Source: Chalciporus piperatus (lineage: Eukaryota; Basidiomycota; Agaricomycetes; Boletales; Boletaceae). Taken from it: 64,000 nucleotides of DNA. Position numbers and translations under genes: made by a program. The notes beneath the pieces were generated by a model. The model did no database searches and was not told the origin of the DNA. It saw nothing but the letters and a program-made list of their open reading frames with translations. Where the stretch lies: contig JBBPTG010000084.1 of assembly GCA_038093975.1 (NCBI GenBank), forward strand, positions 1-64,000, read 5' to 3'. Below are positions 10,874 through 22,144 of this stretch, piece after piece (positions within the stretch are counted from its first letter, which is position 1; each line of letters opens with the position of its first letter).

Positions 10874-11448
10874 TGAAACGACTCAACTCAATCAAGAGCT
10901 AGCGCTATCATCAGACAACATGCCCTAGTGGAACCACATCAACTCAGTAACTAGAGCTGAGGATCAGACTAGGCAAGCAGGAGCGCTTGGCCCATGAAGT
11001 TCAAGAAGAGGAAACTCCAGGAGAACAAGACTGGAGAGCCAGTGCTTGTCAACCCGGGTTTATATACTATTGACAGTGTTTGTACATGTTGTGGCTAAAC
11101 CTTAACTATATGACTAGTAAACCTTAACTATATAACTAGGTATGACTAGATATGAGTCATGGCGAGTAACAGCCAATAGCGTATATGACTAGTAAGCGAG
11201 ATGAGTCAGTAAGAGTCTGAGTCATGGTGACTCGGTATGAGTCATGGACAGTGGGGAAGATGCACAGCCACGCACAGCCACGTTACGTAAGCGAAAGGCT
11301 AGACCTAGCTGATGTAAGCAGGTCACGTGATGTGATCTTGATAAGATAAGATAACAGAAAAGGGAGAGAAAGCGACTAAGTCCAAAAGTGAAAGAGAAAC
11401 GTAGTAAGTGTAGGAAAAACTAGGATAAGGAACTGAGCGTTCGTAACA
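10874..11448 (-). repeat. LTR3: 5' LTR of copy C
   Basis: A 575-base LTR with the termini of LTR1 and LTR2. The outer flank (ctcgc) does not match the outer flank of LTR1 (ccaac), so no target-site duplication frames the array. It carries a local expansion of actagtaaaccttaact-like words that LTR1 and LTR2 lack. Confidence 0.85.
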
Positions 11449-11454
11449 CTCGCG

Positions 11455-11989
11455 GGGAGGAGTTTCGTCACGTTGTGCGTCATTTGGAGGGGACTGATCA
11501 TGTTCGCGATCGTTCGGCGGGGACTTATCACGTTCGCGATCGGTTGGCAGGGATTGATCACGTTCATTCTCATCCGCAGAATCCTCTTCAAGTGGATATC
11601 CTTCTTCGTCTGATGGAGTTTCGTCGTGTCGCCTATCGTCTGGGGGAGGCTGATATCGGAAGATAAGTGTGAAAATAATGAAATGACCTACTGAATGATC
11701 GAACACTTACCGTAAGTCTGCTGCGCTTGCGAGTCTGATTCGATCCGCTGGAAAGGTCACGGTGACGTTTCTGAGAAGCGGAACCTGCTGCTTCGTCTGG
11801 CGGTCTGGAGAGAAGATTAAAACCCCGGAGATCTCGCGTCCTTTCCATTCGATCCTTCTCGTCTGGTGAAGCCAGCTTATAGTGTCGATGCCAGGTGGAA
11901 TTGGACACGATGTGAGGTTGGTTTTGAAGAGGACAGACACAGAGTTCCTTTCCTGGGGGGACATTATAGGCCGAGAAGTTCGTATTCAT
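11455..11989 (-). pseudogene. 5' part of a transposase-like gene cut by LTR3
   Basis: Exon 1 starts at the ATG at 11989 (MNTNFSAYNVPPGKELCVC) and reads to KRSRLT. A 60-base intron with GTAAGT donor and ATATCAG acceptor lies at about 11651-11710. Exon 2 continues (DDRRHDETPSDEEGYPLEED) and runs into LTR3. The segment CVCPLQNQPHIVSNSTWHRH resembles the Cys-rich N-terminus (CxC, then VS..T..RH) of transposase ORFs common in agaricomycete genomes; the specific family is not certain. An RD.SPPND repeat follows. The rest of the gene is not found on the other side of the array. Confidence 0.5.
11478..11575 (-). repeat. 30-base coding repeat
   Basis: Three imperfect 10-residue units (RDQSLPTDRE, RDKSPPNDRE, HDQSPPNDAQ) in exon 2 of the truncated gene. 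At DNA level the word gatcacgttcgcgatcg recurs every 30 bases. Confidence 0.7.
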
Positions 11990-12404
11990 GTTACTAGCTT
12001 GCTACAGAGGGTTGTGTAGTAGGTGTATCCGAGGCGGGGTGGCTGTGGTTGTAAGGACGTGGTGTAGACTTGTAGTAGTGCAGCGCGTAGTCGTAACGGA
12101 CCAGCGTGTGTCGTAGTTGTAGTCGACCAGCTCCCAGCGTGTTATAACCCTAGCGTGTAGTCGATATCACGTAGTCAATGTAGCGATGTTCAATACAGAC
12201 AGGGGGTGGGTCATATCCAGTCACATCACGCGATATGCAATCACAGGGCGTCACATGTTGCATCACACGGGCACATTCAATTCTCACTGGGACTGAAGAT
12301 CGATAATTCCCTTCAGCACCAACACACTCCAACACAGTCACAGTGCAACTTAGTACGTTTGACATTCCGCCCGCTTTCAACAAGTTGCCTGCCTGGATCT
12401 CGCA

Positions 12405-13672
12405 ATGAGCGAATCGGTCCAGAATACATACGCTAACAACCTGCCAACGGCTTTCGGATACCCTCTGTGGACACCCGAACCAAGTACCAGTCTCCCAGAG
12501 TCCTATCAAGAGGACGGGCTGCAGATCGGAGACGTCGGCTATGTCGACGACTATGGAAAATTCCATGTCCTTTTTAACATACGCTATTCCTCTGACCACG
12601 AACTTCATGAACATGGTGTCCCTGTATTCGACCCCATCACCCTCAACGTCAGGCGCGATATTGATGTCACGGCAAACGCTATACCTCCTCAATCTTTCAT
12701 CGGTTCCCGTCATATTCAGCAGGAGACGCAGTGTGGCGAAAGGTATTTCTCAATGTGAATCCCCCAGGAAAGACCATGAGATTGATTTTGTTTGAAGGAC
12801 ACATTACCGATTCCGTTCATCCTCATCTGCCGGCTCCATCCTTGTACTCCCTTTTGGTGCGATACGCCATGAGCTCAAAGAGCGAGAGGAATTTCGCAAG
12901 ATTGCCACAGAAAACGCCCTTCACTGGTGTGCGTTCGCCAAGAAAGACTCACTTTACCTGATCACTGGGTTGCATAAAGCCCGTTCATGGTCTCTTGGCT
13001 CCTTCCACGACGCCTCAGATACCGGTGAAATCCTAGTTACGCAACCAGACAATGCAAACGCCGGGATCCACGAGTGGCATTGTGGGTTTTCCGTGAATTG
13101 GCGTTCTGGGCCGCGGGATGATCAGAACGAATGCGTCAATCAGACAGTATTTATCTGTGGATATAAGATTGCAGTGAGATGGTGGGCTCCCGTGCCCACT
13201 ATTGAATGGATACCACGCTCGCACGGTGCCTGGGTCGCGTTGTGCACCGTCTTTGTGGGCATTTTGGTTGATACCCTGAAAACACTTTGGCGGATTATTG
13301 TTCTCGGAGGTGAGTCTTTGTTATTCATCCTCGTTGCGTATCTCACGTCCGAAGGTAGCGCAGATGTCCGGCATGCACCTCAGTTATCCCCGGTAAGATA
13401 CCACGACTGAGTTTCTCGATTTGCGGCAACTCAGTGACGTCCTAGCCCTTTCATCCGGCCGATGTCATCAATCGTTACTTACTGGACAAGGTTTGCGTGA
13501 TGGAACTTCGGTGACAAGACACTGAATTTTTGTACAGAATCCTCAAGCGCGAGTCGCTGTTACTCATGACAGCGAGTGGATGGTCATGTTCGAGACGGTT
13601 TGTTACCACAAAATATGGCTGTATCATTTCGTGGTGTTTACCTAGCTTCCAGGGAGAATTAACCCATGAAAA
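12405..13672 (+). CDS. agaricomycete family protein, function unknown
   Basis: Exon 1 starts at the ATG at 12405 and encodes YGYPLW-type motifs (FGYPLWTPEPSTSLPESYQ, LQIGDVGYVDDYGKFHVLFN) that open a protein family very common in Agaricomycetes. A second block from about 12822 carries further hallmarks (GSILVLPFGAIRHEL, ENALHWCAFAKKDSLYLITG, ARSWSLGSFHD). A third, after an intron ending near 13519, gives DVINRYLLDK joined to PQARVAVTHDSEWM. No enzymatic domain is known to me for the family. The internal splice sites near 12750 and 13300-13440 were not all resolved. The segment at 13860-14020 (GMFAFPNLSDGNRYLVITR) may be another exon of this gene. Confidence 0.65.
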
Positions 13673-14009
13673 CATGACACAAGAAGACTACCTCTGGGAA
13701 CGTTTGGCTGAAAAATACACCTGTGTCTCTCACGAAGGTAAGCATTTCATTTTCACGATCCATCAGGCACTGTAATTATTCATAGATGTTGTTTCCCTGG
13801 AGAGAAAGGGGTATGTTCTTCATCACTTGTTCATATTCAGAATGTTAATCTGTCGACAGCAAGGATGTCAATGAACTATGCGGATCGGCGCAAGCCCTCG
13901 GGATGTTCGCTTTCCCTAATCTTTCGGACGGCAATCGATACTTGGTTATTACACGTGTGTCACCTATCATTCCACCAAAGAGGTCTCACAAACTCACGAT
14001 GTCCCATAG

Positions 14010-15543
14010 GCTTGCGCACTGAACATATCACCGCCATTCTTACAGATCCCCCACCACTAGTTGGTATATATGTTCTTGTGCAGTTCGACAGCATAGAAAG
14101 GAAAACAAAGATCCAATCAATACCCATGTGCGAGAACATTATTGAATGGGAGGATGAGATCCCTATGTGAGACATTCCCTATCTGTTCTCGTTTTCTGTT
14201 GCCGACGAGTGTTAGACCCATGGATCCATCTGCCACAATCCGAGTCACAGTTTGTGCCTCCTTTGAGATTGAACCAGTTTTGGGAAATGGAAGGATGCTC
14301 TGTACGTCGGAAATGACCACGGGAGATTTGATTGCCCCCACCACTTGTAAGTTTCACCTTTTTTGATGGGCTTGTGATGGTGCTCAAAGTATTCAAGTGG
14401 TCATGTTCCCGTCCACGAGTGCCGGCCCTCGTCCTTCGCTCCTTATTACTTGGGAACAAAGGCATCAGACGATGCGCCATAATGAGGTAAGACAAGTGTA
14501 CTCCTTCGCACCACTCATCGCTGCCCACCAATATATTTTCTTAGGATCACTGGGAAAGGTCTTCAGTCATGGCGCACGAGACAGACCTAGGGCATGATGC
14601 CCTCCTCCGCTACTACCAAGAGTTCAAGGAGGCAGACCTCCGTGAATCTACCGAACATTTCGAACACGCTCTGGAAATCTGCTCTCCTAGCCATAAGTGC
14701 CGTCCAGCTGCACTATCCAACCTTGCCGTGGCAAAGTTCATTAGCTGTCAGGTTGGCGTTGCAGGCTCGATGATCGATGGTCCTATTGCATTATGTTTGG
14801 ACGCGCTTGACTTGCGACCTCCCCAACACCCAGATCGACCTGCCACATTGCTCTATCTCGTCCAGGCACTATGTCATGATTACGAAAAGCAGGGATGTGA
14901 TGAATCTCTTGCGGGCGAGATAGAGAGACATATCTCCGAGCTGAGGGAAATTTGCTTGAAAGGGAGCCCTGAGTGCCGGGCTGCAGACCTCATACGTCAA
15001 TCGTTCAAACGATGTAAAACAATAACCCATGGCACCCTTGGCGACCTCGATGAGCTAATATCAGAATTGGAGGCGGCCACTTTGGAGGCCCCGATCAATC
15101 ATTTTGACAGGCCTAACCGACTAGAAAACCTCAGTATTGCGTTGCTGAAACGTTTCGAGGTACAAGTTCCCCCAAGCCTCGACGACCTTGAACAAGCAAT
15201 TGCGGCCCAGGAGGACGCTATACGGTCCATGCCTGATAACCATCCGGACCTTGGTTGCTGCCTGAGCAACCTTGGACTATGTCTCCACCTTCGTTTTCAT
15301 TGGCTCGGTGACATTGATGACCTTGAACGAGCATTTATGATGCAGGAGGATGCTATACGACTTTCCCCCGAGGACCACCCTTACCAATCTTATATCGTGG
15401 ATAACCTTAGTCTCTTCCTCCACACTCCTTTTCATCGAATCAGTGATACCCTCCTTCGGAGAAATGACTATGTTGCGCCAATGTTACACGGACCATATTG
15501 CAGTTGCTGTGACTGTACTAGTCTACCCCAAAGTCCATCCTAG
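14010..15543 (+). CDS. C2-like plus TPR protein of the CHAT type, lacking the CHAT domain
   Basis: Four exons join in frame: about 14010-14167 (HITAILTDPPPLVGIYVLVQ, CENIIEWEDEI), 14211-14347 (PSATIRVTVCASFEIEP), about 14398-14486 (PSLLITWEQRHQTM), and the long exon from 14544. The first two look like a C2-type beta sandwich, usual at the N-terminus of these proteins. The long exon holds tetratricopeptide-like repeats of about 45 residues (LSNLGLCLHLRFHWLGDIDD, LERAFMMQEDAIRLSPEDHP). Full family members have many more repeats and a C-terminal CHAT peptidase domain. Here the frame stops at 15543 after RISDTLLRRNDYV, so the gene is truncated or decayed. The start codon is not certain. Confidence 0.65.
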
Positions 15544-16062
15544 CTACTAGTAACTTGAACAAGCAAAGCTACGCTAATGACTCCCCGAAATGTTTTTCGA
15601 GCGTGGACGCTGGACGAGGAAAGTAACGTCACAAACATATGACTTCATTATCAGAGTTTCGATCAAGCTTCGGTATGAATAGTGGCTAGCAGGGCGACGC
15701 AAGTTGGAGTCATGTCCCATCTAATCATTGGATCGGGCCCGCATAGAAGCTATCAGAAGCTTAGTAGTTGATGAAGCAGAGCCTCTGATCAGACTCAGAT
15801 CGGTGCGGAGGTTCTTATAATGGATCCCGGGGATCAACCAACGTCTCTTCTGGGAGTTGGGCGCATCCGAAAGATGGACGTGCAAATGAACAATCATCAA
15901 ATGAGGCCGACCCCCACATCCCACGCAGCACAGTTCACAAGCTTCGAGGAACGAGCAGCGGGATGAAGATAAATCGTTAAATTGTTACAAACTTGAATGT
16001 GGTTGCTTCCTCCACAAGTTATTTATTTACAGCAACGAAACCGAGAGACGGCTGGTCAATAG
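15544..16062. other. intergenic, no gene seen
   Basis: This stretch separates the truncated TPR gene from the 3' end of the GH128 gene. Only short open frames without family resemblance are present. No further TPR or CHAT sequence was recognised. Confidence 0.5.
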
Positions 16063-17365
16063 CTAGTACATCAAATTACCTACCGCGGATGGCGCACCAG
16101 CGTCAGTGTACAAGCAGGATCCGGTGCCGACTAATGCAGCTCCACTAGGGTCATTCTGCTGGAACAGAGATGGGGAGGTAGCGAGGAAGGGGAAGTAAAG
16201 CTGCACGTAAGATGCGCTGTCAAGGAAAGAGAAAGCCTGTTTGAAGAAGGCAACCCTATGGAACATACATTAGCTCCAACGTTGCTGGGTACAGGGGCAC
16301 ACTCACTGGTCTGCTTGACCGCCAGGGGGGTTCTCGAGGGCGAACTCTGTGATGACCAACTGGTATTGCTAGCGAGTATGTTAGCATCTCGGTTGCAGAT
16401 ACCGGGCATCATCACCTACGGGAAATTGAGCATGCGCCAATCCTACGAAGCTCTGGAACTCTGAGAACGAGCCTCTGAAGATGCGTATTAAAACAAGGAT
16501 TCAGCGCGAAGAACGAGTACGCTACTTGCCCGTACCAGTGCTATCAGAGAAAGTTACCCCAAAGTCAGTTATTCGAGTCCACCAAAAAAGCAAGTTGAAC
16601 GAGCCCACCAGATTGATGTAGTCAAAGTAACACCGGCCAGCACAATCACTGATCATTTGAGAGACCCAGCTCAACCCCTTTCCAGAAGTGGTGCTCGATG
16701 TGACGGCAGGGAGCGCTTTCTTAATGGGCTATAATATTTCCCATATCGGCAATCGTTTCTGTAAAGTAAACCCATTGCTTACCAGAGGATTGACATACTG
16801 GATGTACCAAGAAGCAGCCTGGCTGGGGGTGATGCCGTTGATGTCTGGTTCGTTCAAAGTGAACACAGCTGGTGGGATCAAAGGTTTTGAGACAACGTCA
16901 GATGAAGACTGGTCGAGAGACGTACTTGCCCATCCCTGGGCTTGCCAGCGAGAATAAAGGTCGGCGATCGGACTCGAGCTGCAGTCCAGGCAACGCTGCA
17001 TGCCGATGAATCCGAGACCACCATTGCCATTGGTGGAAGGTGGCGCGTATGTCTCGTAGTCGTAACTGAAGTGCGATGGATCGAATCAGTGGCGAAATAT
17101 TGAGAATATACGAGACAACATACATAGCAACAACTTGACCGTCACCGTTATTGAATACACCAGGGTCCCTGAACTAGCTGGTCAATAAAGCGATAGATAA
17201 CCAAAGGAATAACCGCACAAAGTTCCATCATCTGTGGAGTACGAGATGTTAGTCATGCACGGGAACGACTGGGACATTCTTACACCAAGTCCAGCAGAGA
17301 CCCCGCTTGCCTGCCAAAGCGGCAGTGGTAAATACACAGAAGAGAACGAAGGCCAAAGCAAACAT
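16063..17365 (-). CDS. secreted glycoside hydrolase family 128 glucanase-like protein
   Basis: Ten exons join in frame to 268 residues: 17365-17284, 17231-17219, 17168-17124, 17065-16926, 16868-16783, 16728-16609, 16540-16530, 16474-16420, 16368-16307 and 16255-16063. A signal peptide comes first (MFALAFVLFCVFTTAALAG), then KRGLCWTWYDGTLDPGVFN. Family hallmarks follow: GFIGMQRCLDCSSSPIADLY, FTLNEPDINGITPSQAA (catalytic acid Glu in NEPD), CYFDYINLHWYGG, LVITEFALENPPGG (nucleophile Glu in TEF) and SYVQLYFPFLATSP. GH128 enzymes cut beta-1,3-glucan, so cell-wall remodelling is likely. Exons 2 and 7 are only 13 and 11 bases, and the intron at 16475-16529 uses a GC donor (GCAAGT). Confidence 0.88.
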
Positions 17366-18148
17366 TGCGGTGAAGAAGGTAAACGATACCGTTGAAGAAT
17401 TAGTGAGGAATGTGGCAACGCCATTTATACCAAGGATCTCGCCACTTGTTTGAGTCAGCCCACAGGGGCGCGGATAATAATGAAGTACCCTGAAGAGATG
17501 GCGGCGTCAGGTGCACACACGACCCATGTGCTTCGCATCAGTGGCCTTGGTTCCCTAAGAAACCGGACATCTCTAGTGTGCTGCGCACCACGCAGTCAAG
17601 ATGATGAGAGGGTTAGCCCCAAACAAGTACCTGTGTTAACCCTCTGACGCATCTCAACAGACCTGGTAATCCAGTGGGGCTGCCTTTCTACGGGCCATAT
17701 ATAATATTCGAACCCATCTTGAGCGATGGATTCATTGCAGGGGCGTACAAACTAGACGGACACCTCGGACTGAGGTTCGAATTGTCACTGGCTGGGATTT
17801 GTGTGCGTGGTAACCATACTGAACCGCTGATCAATGCCCACGGGCCAAAGTAAGAACCGTACCTGTTCCGAAGCGTCGGTGCTTAGAAGAGACCGTCTCC
17901 ATACTAAGTGGTTGCCACAAACGGGAGATCAGTGAGGAAACCGAGGTCTAGTTCTGCCGTTTTCGAAAGTCATGGTGACCTGGCGAAATCAACATGTGCA
18001 AGTTTAATTTACAGCAATTAGGTAAGGTTAGGGTTTAATCCGGTTGGGTTAGGGTTTATGTCCATCTCGCTTGGACGCGTCATCTACCGCGACCGACCAC
18101 GACGACCGCATCTTTCACTCTTTCACCGACGACTCAGAACCAGCCAAG
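17366..18148. other. divergent intergenic region between GH128 and RPN10
   Basis: No coding sequence is supported. The two genes point away from each other, so both promoters lie here. Two telomere-like words are present near the RPN10 side (see the separate entry). The open frame at 17450-17647 has no family resemblance. Confidence 0.6.
18026..18058 (+). promoter_or_regulatory. paired telobox-like sites upstream of RPN10
   Basis: GGTTAGGGTTTA at 18026-18037 and GGGTTAGGGTTTA at 18046-18058, about 90-120 bases before the RPN10 ATG. TTAGGG words bind Tbf1-type factors in yeasts, where they control ribosomal and other housekeeping genes. Function here is inferred from position and from the two spaced copies. 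Confidence 0.45.
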
Positions 18149-19326
18149 ATGCCTCTCGAAGCGACGATGATGATTATTGACAACTCAGAATACATGCGAA
18201 ATGGAGACTACGTGCCGTCCAGATTCGACGCCCAGTCCGACGCAGTCAACACCATCTTCCAGACAAAGATTGACTCCAACCCGGAAAATACTGTCGGCAT
18301 GATGACAATGGCTCACAAAGGGTGCGTAAGTGTACCCCCTCTTATCACCCCGTGGTCATGACTCGTCTCATTGGTTTCGCGTCGTGTTCAGCCCAGAGGT
18401 CCTGGTGACACATTCCAAGGATCTCGGTCAGATACTTAAAGGAATTCACAACGCTTCATCCAAGATCGGTGGATCGATAGACATCCCCACCGCCATCAAT
18501 ATCGCCCAACTCGCACTCAAACACCGCGAAAACAAGAACCTACGACAACGCATAATCGTGTTTGTTGGATCGCCTCTCCAGGGTACAGGTGCGGATGAAC
18601 GGGAGATGGTCAAGCTCGCGAAGAAGTTGAAGAAAAACAACGTGGCTGTCGACTTTATCGCCTTTGGTGATGGGATCGAGGAGGGAGAGTCAAACGTCCT
18701 CAAGTCATTTATCGAGAATGCTTCCAGCGGCGATAACTCGTACGTGTATCATCCCATGGGTAGACTGACGAGTACCTTACATGTTACACCCATAGACATC
18801 TAGTATCTGTACCACCGGGGCCACACTTGCTGTCGGATTTCGTGTTATCATCACCCATTTTGTCGGAGGACCGTGGTATACCCCCAGAGGCCATGGTTGG
18901 TGCAGCTGGTCCATCAAGTTCTGGTGGCGCGACCAATTTTGAGTTTGGCGTTGACCCCACTCTCGATCCCGAGCTTGCGATGGTGAGCATGTTGTGTTTC
19001 AGGCAACCAAATCTGGTACTAAGAATGTGTCGTAGGCATTACGTATGTCGATGGAGGAGGAAAGAGCACGTCAAGCTGCTGAAGATCAAGCGCGTGCAAC
19101 AGCAGATGCACCCTCCGCATCCACTGTGCGCGCTGACGACGCCGCGGACATCGATGCTGACGAAGAAGCCCTGCTTCAACAAGCGATTGCGATGTCCGAG
19201 GGTCGAGATGTAGACATGGGTGATGAGCATGGCGACGATGAAGAAGATATGGATGAAGAAGAGGCAATTGCTCGAGCCATTGAAATGAGTATGAAGCAAG
19301 ATCAAGCACAGCAGAAGAAGCAGTAG
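18149..19326 (+). CDS. RPN10: 26S proteasome regulatory subunit RPN10 (ubiquitin receptor)
   Basis: Exons 18149-18321, 18392-18739, 18796-18982 and 19036-19326 give 332 residues, a normal length. The N-terminal von Willebrand A domain ([59 protein letters not shown]) anchors the protein in the proteasome lid-base interface. The C-terminal part has up to three ubiquitin-interacting motifs ([45 protein letters not shown]) that capture polyubiquitin. The start was chosen because [14 protein letters not shown] aligns with the family N-terminus. All three introns have GT-AG ends. Confidence 0.97.
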
Positions 19327-19477
19327 GAGGTTTTCGCCCATAGTCCCTATTGACACCGCTCAAGTAACTATTGTACTTTTGTCGAGCCTACATTTTCCTG
19401 ACTGTTGATTGGGATGCTCGACCTTTTCAGCATGTCACGAGAGTACACATGCAGGTATGTTGGACAACGGATGTAGA

Positions 19478-21075
19478 TCATTCTATTACCAGCACCTCCT
19501 CCGTCTGTAATAATTCTGTTGTTTGACCTGACCGATGTTGTACCTGATAACTCAGAGGGTCAAGATAAATCCCAGTCCCAATTGCGCCTGCGTGGATTGC
19601 TTTATCGCACTCCCGAAGATTGAAAAAGATGCGAGCAGCGAGTAGGCTATGCACCGCTACCTGGGCACTGACGATCACGAGATAAGAACATGCGAAGAGT
19701 GATGAAGGGAAACGAAGACGAACGTGTCCAAGGAAGGTGTATATGCGATCTGCGGGGCCGGTTTCATATTCGGAAAACAGAGGCACTGTTTCTTAGACTC
19801 ACCGGTGCAGCAATCATCACAGCCATGTTGGCAGCCGATAGCACTGTATGATCGGATCAGCTACATAGATTCCCCATGAACGAGGACGAGCGGCCTACCG
19901 ATGATGCCCCACATGTACATGATTCCGTCCCAATAAAGCGTATTCAACGTCCTGCTGTTGATGTTGCGGTAGGTTCGGAACTTTCTCCAGGTACTCATAC
20001 CTTGAAGAACTTTGCGACCTTTGAGATCAGATGCTGCGTTGGAAACGGAGGAGAACATACAGATCTCGTAAGCCATCAGGAAGCTATACTGAAAAGCGCC
20101 ATCTCTTGATGTTCGAAACGCACAAGCGGAAGGATAGAATACTGATCAACAGTGAGTCAGCATATCATCACATGGGATCAGACTGACCGTAAATCGAGGT
20201 GGAATCACCGGGGAGGGAGTAGTTGAGATGTGTCACTAGCGAGATAGCAGCTGCGATGAATATCTGGTGGTGTGCGGGAGGCATCACATCAGTAACTCTG
20301 GTGATGCCTACATACATTGGAACCTGACTCACAGCAGCTAGGGCGAGTAGAATGTAAAGCACTTTCTTACTGCGACCCCACAAAGCATATGTTCGTAAGA
20401 TCAAGATTGCCTCAGCGGCGATAACAGAAGCAGTGTATAGGGCTGTCTTAGAGCTTTAGCAAGCGGAGCAGCGCAGGGACAAAGCAAACAGACCATCTAG
20501 TGCGAAAGTAAACGGACCACACTGTAATTGAGGCATGAGCTGGTCACGCAAAAGGTCGGATAGGCCTCCTCACTTTCTGAACATCCAGAGCGTCTAGGCG
20601 ATCAGAATCGATTAGAGATATGTCGAAGACCAAAAACTTGTACGAACCATAACAGGTCAGTGCAGAGGCAATGAATGGCAGGTATCGTGAAAGCGTGAAC
20701 ACGACGCGTGTCGCCTCCCACCTCCTACCCCACACATGTTCCACCTGACTTTAAGGTTAAGGGCGGTCGACACGAATATTTGGAGATGACGAACCTCAGC
20801 CGGAAACGTTAAACAGTAGTCATATATCTTGGCAGGAAAGGGTCAGATTGACTTTACGCCTCAAAACCAACGACGTACGAAGACCGAAAGCGCAGCAACT
20901 ACGTTCGCAAATGTCAGTCAATTAGCGCCACGAAGGAGACGAGGCACACCGTTAAGGTACTGGAATGTACAAGCATTGTTAGCCAATTCTCCCCCGGGCG
21001 TCTAGATTATAGAAGCTCACTACTGACCTTGGCAAACTGCAAGCGGGAAAGGTCGGTCACAACATCGTTGGACAT
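19478..21075 (-). CDS. seven-transmembrane protein with DUF6533-type N-terminus
   Basis: Starts at the ATG at 21075 (MSNDVVTDLSRLQFAK). Short exons join through small introns to give YLNVAALSVFIYDYCLTF, then PAEVEHVWGRRWEATRVVFT and LSRYLPFIASALTCYG, the signature of the DUF6533 family of agaricomycete membrane proteins. Later exons carry ILRTYALWGRSKKVLYILLA, TLYWDGIMYMWGII and SAQVAVHSLLAARIFFNLRE, matching the remaining helices and the usual C-terminal end at 19478. These proteins resemble receptors but have no established ligand or function. The full exon set is about eight; the joins between 19790 and 20550 were not all verified. Confidence 0.8.
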
Positions 21076-22144
21076 GGACGCGAGGGGAGTTGCTCGAGTG
21101 TGGGCAGAGTCATCAGGAGTGGGGCCGGCAGCCCTTCACTGCGACGTGGCCTTATAACGGACGAGAAGCCATGACAAATGGAAGGAGACACGAGGATGAC
21201 AACTGGTACTTAACCACGTATAGACTTGCCTTATGTTGACTGGGCGGTGCGGTCGGGATGGGACAAATGCTGACACGGTTATTCAGCCTTGCCGCTTCAG
21301 GACCATCACTTGACACGACGCACTGATTTCCAGATTCCAGAAGCTAAGAGCTCACTCTGAGCCCGCCACTGACTTGGACTCCAGGGAGGAGACTTGGGCA
21401 ATCCTTGCCTGTTCAAGAACACAATAGGAGCATGATTTGGAATGTCAAGACGCTCACTCGGGCTGTGCCGATAGTGTCTCTCCATCATGATGGGAGATCT
21501 ATGTTACCGATCGGCGATATCCATAGAAATCAGGTGCTTCTCGGAGCCTATCCGGTACACTAAGCTGCAGTTGCCGCCGGCTGGCGTGCACCCTCATTAA
21601 TTATCCAGAAAAAGAGATCACGCACCTGTTGGAGAGGGATGTCGTTTCTGATTGTATACCCTTGCGGATGACTTTGTCGGCAGTGGATTCATCAACAAAG
21701 TCGAGGCCGAAAAAGTTCACGCAGCTCTCGTCATGTATTGGCCATACCATACGGGAACTCATCCTGTAGAGAGGACGCTTTCCCAAAGCAGGGCACTGAG
21801 AGATGGCGAGTGCTTTTGTATCGATTCTGCATGATTCCTGAGATTGACTTTTGAAATCCAATCGCAGACTTGGTCGTAGCTTTGAAGTCTGAATGGATCA
21901 ATGCTTTGTGAACGGTCGGCGTTAGAATTGCGTATGTACTCACTGTCAACCTTTCGGAGGTAATAACAAACGTGGAGATCGCAAAATCTTGAGATACAGA
22001 ATATGCCCCTTCACTGTTTGCTGAAAACCAGATACCAAGGGTGACTTCATGAGTTGGATGGCCGAGAAGTCTGGCAGAGCAAAAGGAGGAATCTATTGGA
22101 AAAGACCTACGGTATCCATAGGAAACCGGATATAATGGCGTAGC
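21076..22144. other. intergenic, no gene supported
   Basis: Short open frames occur on both strands, the longest being about 86 residues on the minus strand at 21601-21861. None shows a recognisable domain or a plausible exon join with a neighbour. Confidence 0.5.

Larger units (their letters stand above)
6816..11448 (-). mobile_element. degenerate Gypsy copy C with repeat-rich interior
   Basis: Bounded by LTR2 (3') and LTR3 (5'), in tandem with copy B. The 3.5 kb interior keeps a polypurine tract, a diverged membrane ORF and a decayed chromodomain region (about 7700-8240), then 2.6 kb of imperfect repeats with no trace of RT, protease or gag. A second polypurine-like stretch with flanking match (actacctcctctc at about 8484) suggests that the part right of it comes from another element. 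It may be a non-autonomous derivative or a composite of nested remnants. Confidence 0.7.

Noticed and set aside
12150..12713. 187-residue minus-strand frame
   Set aside because: It is antisense to the first exon of the family protein starting at 12405, whose plus-strand motifs are recognisable.
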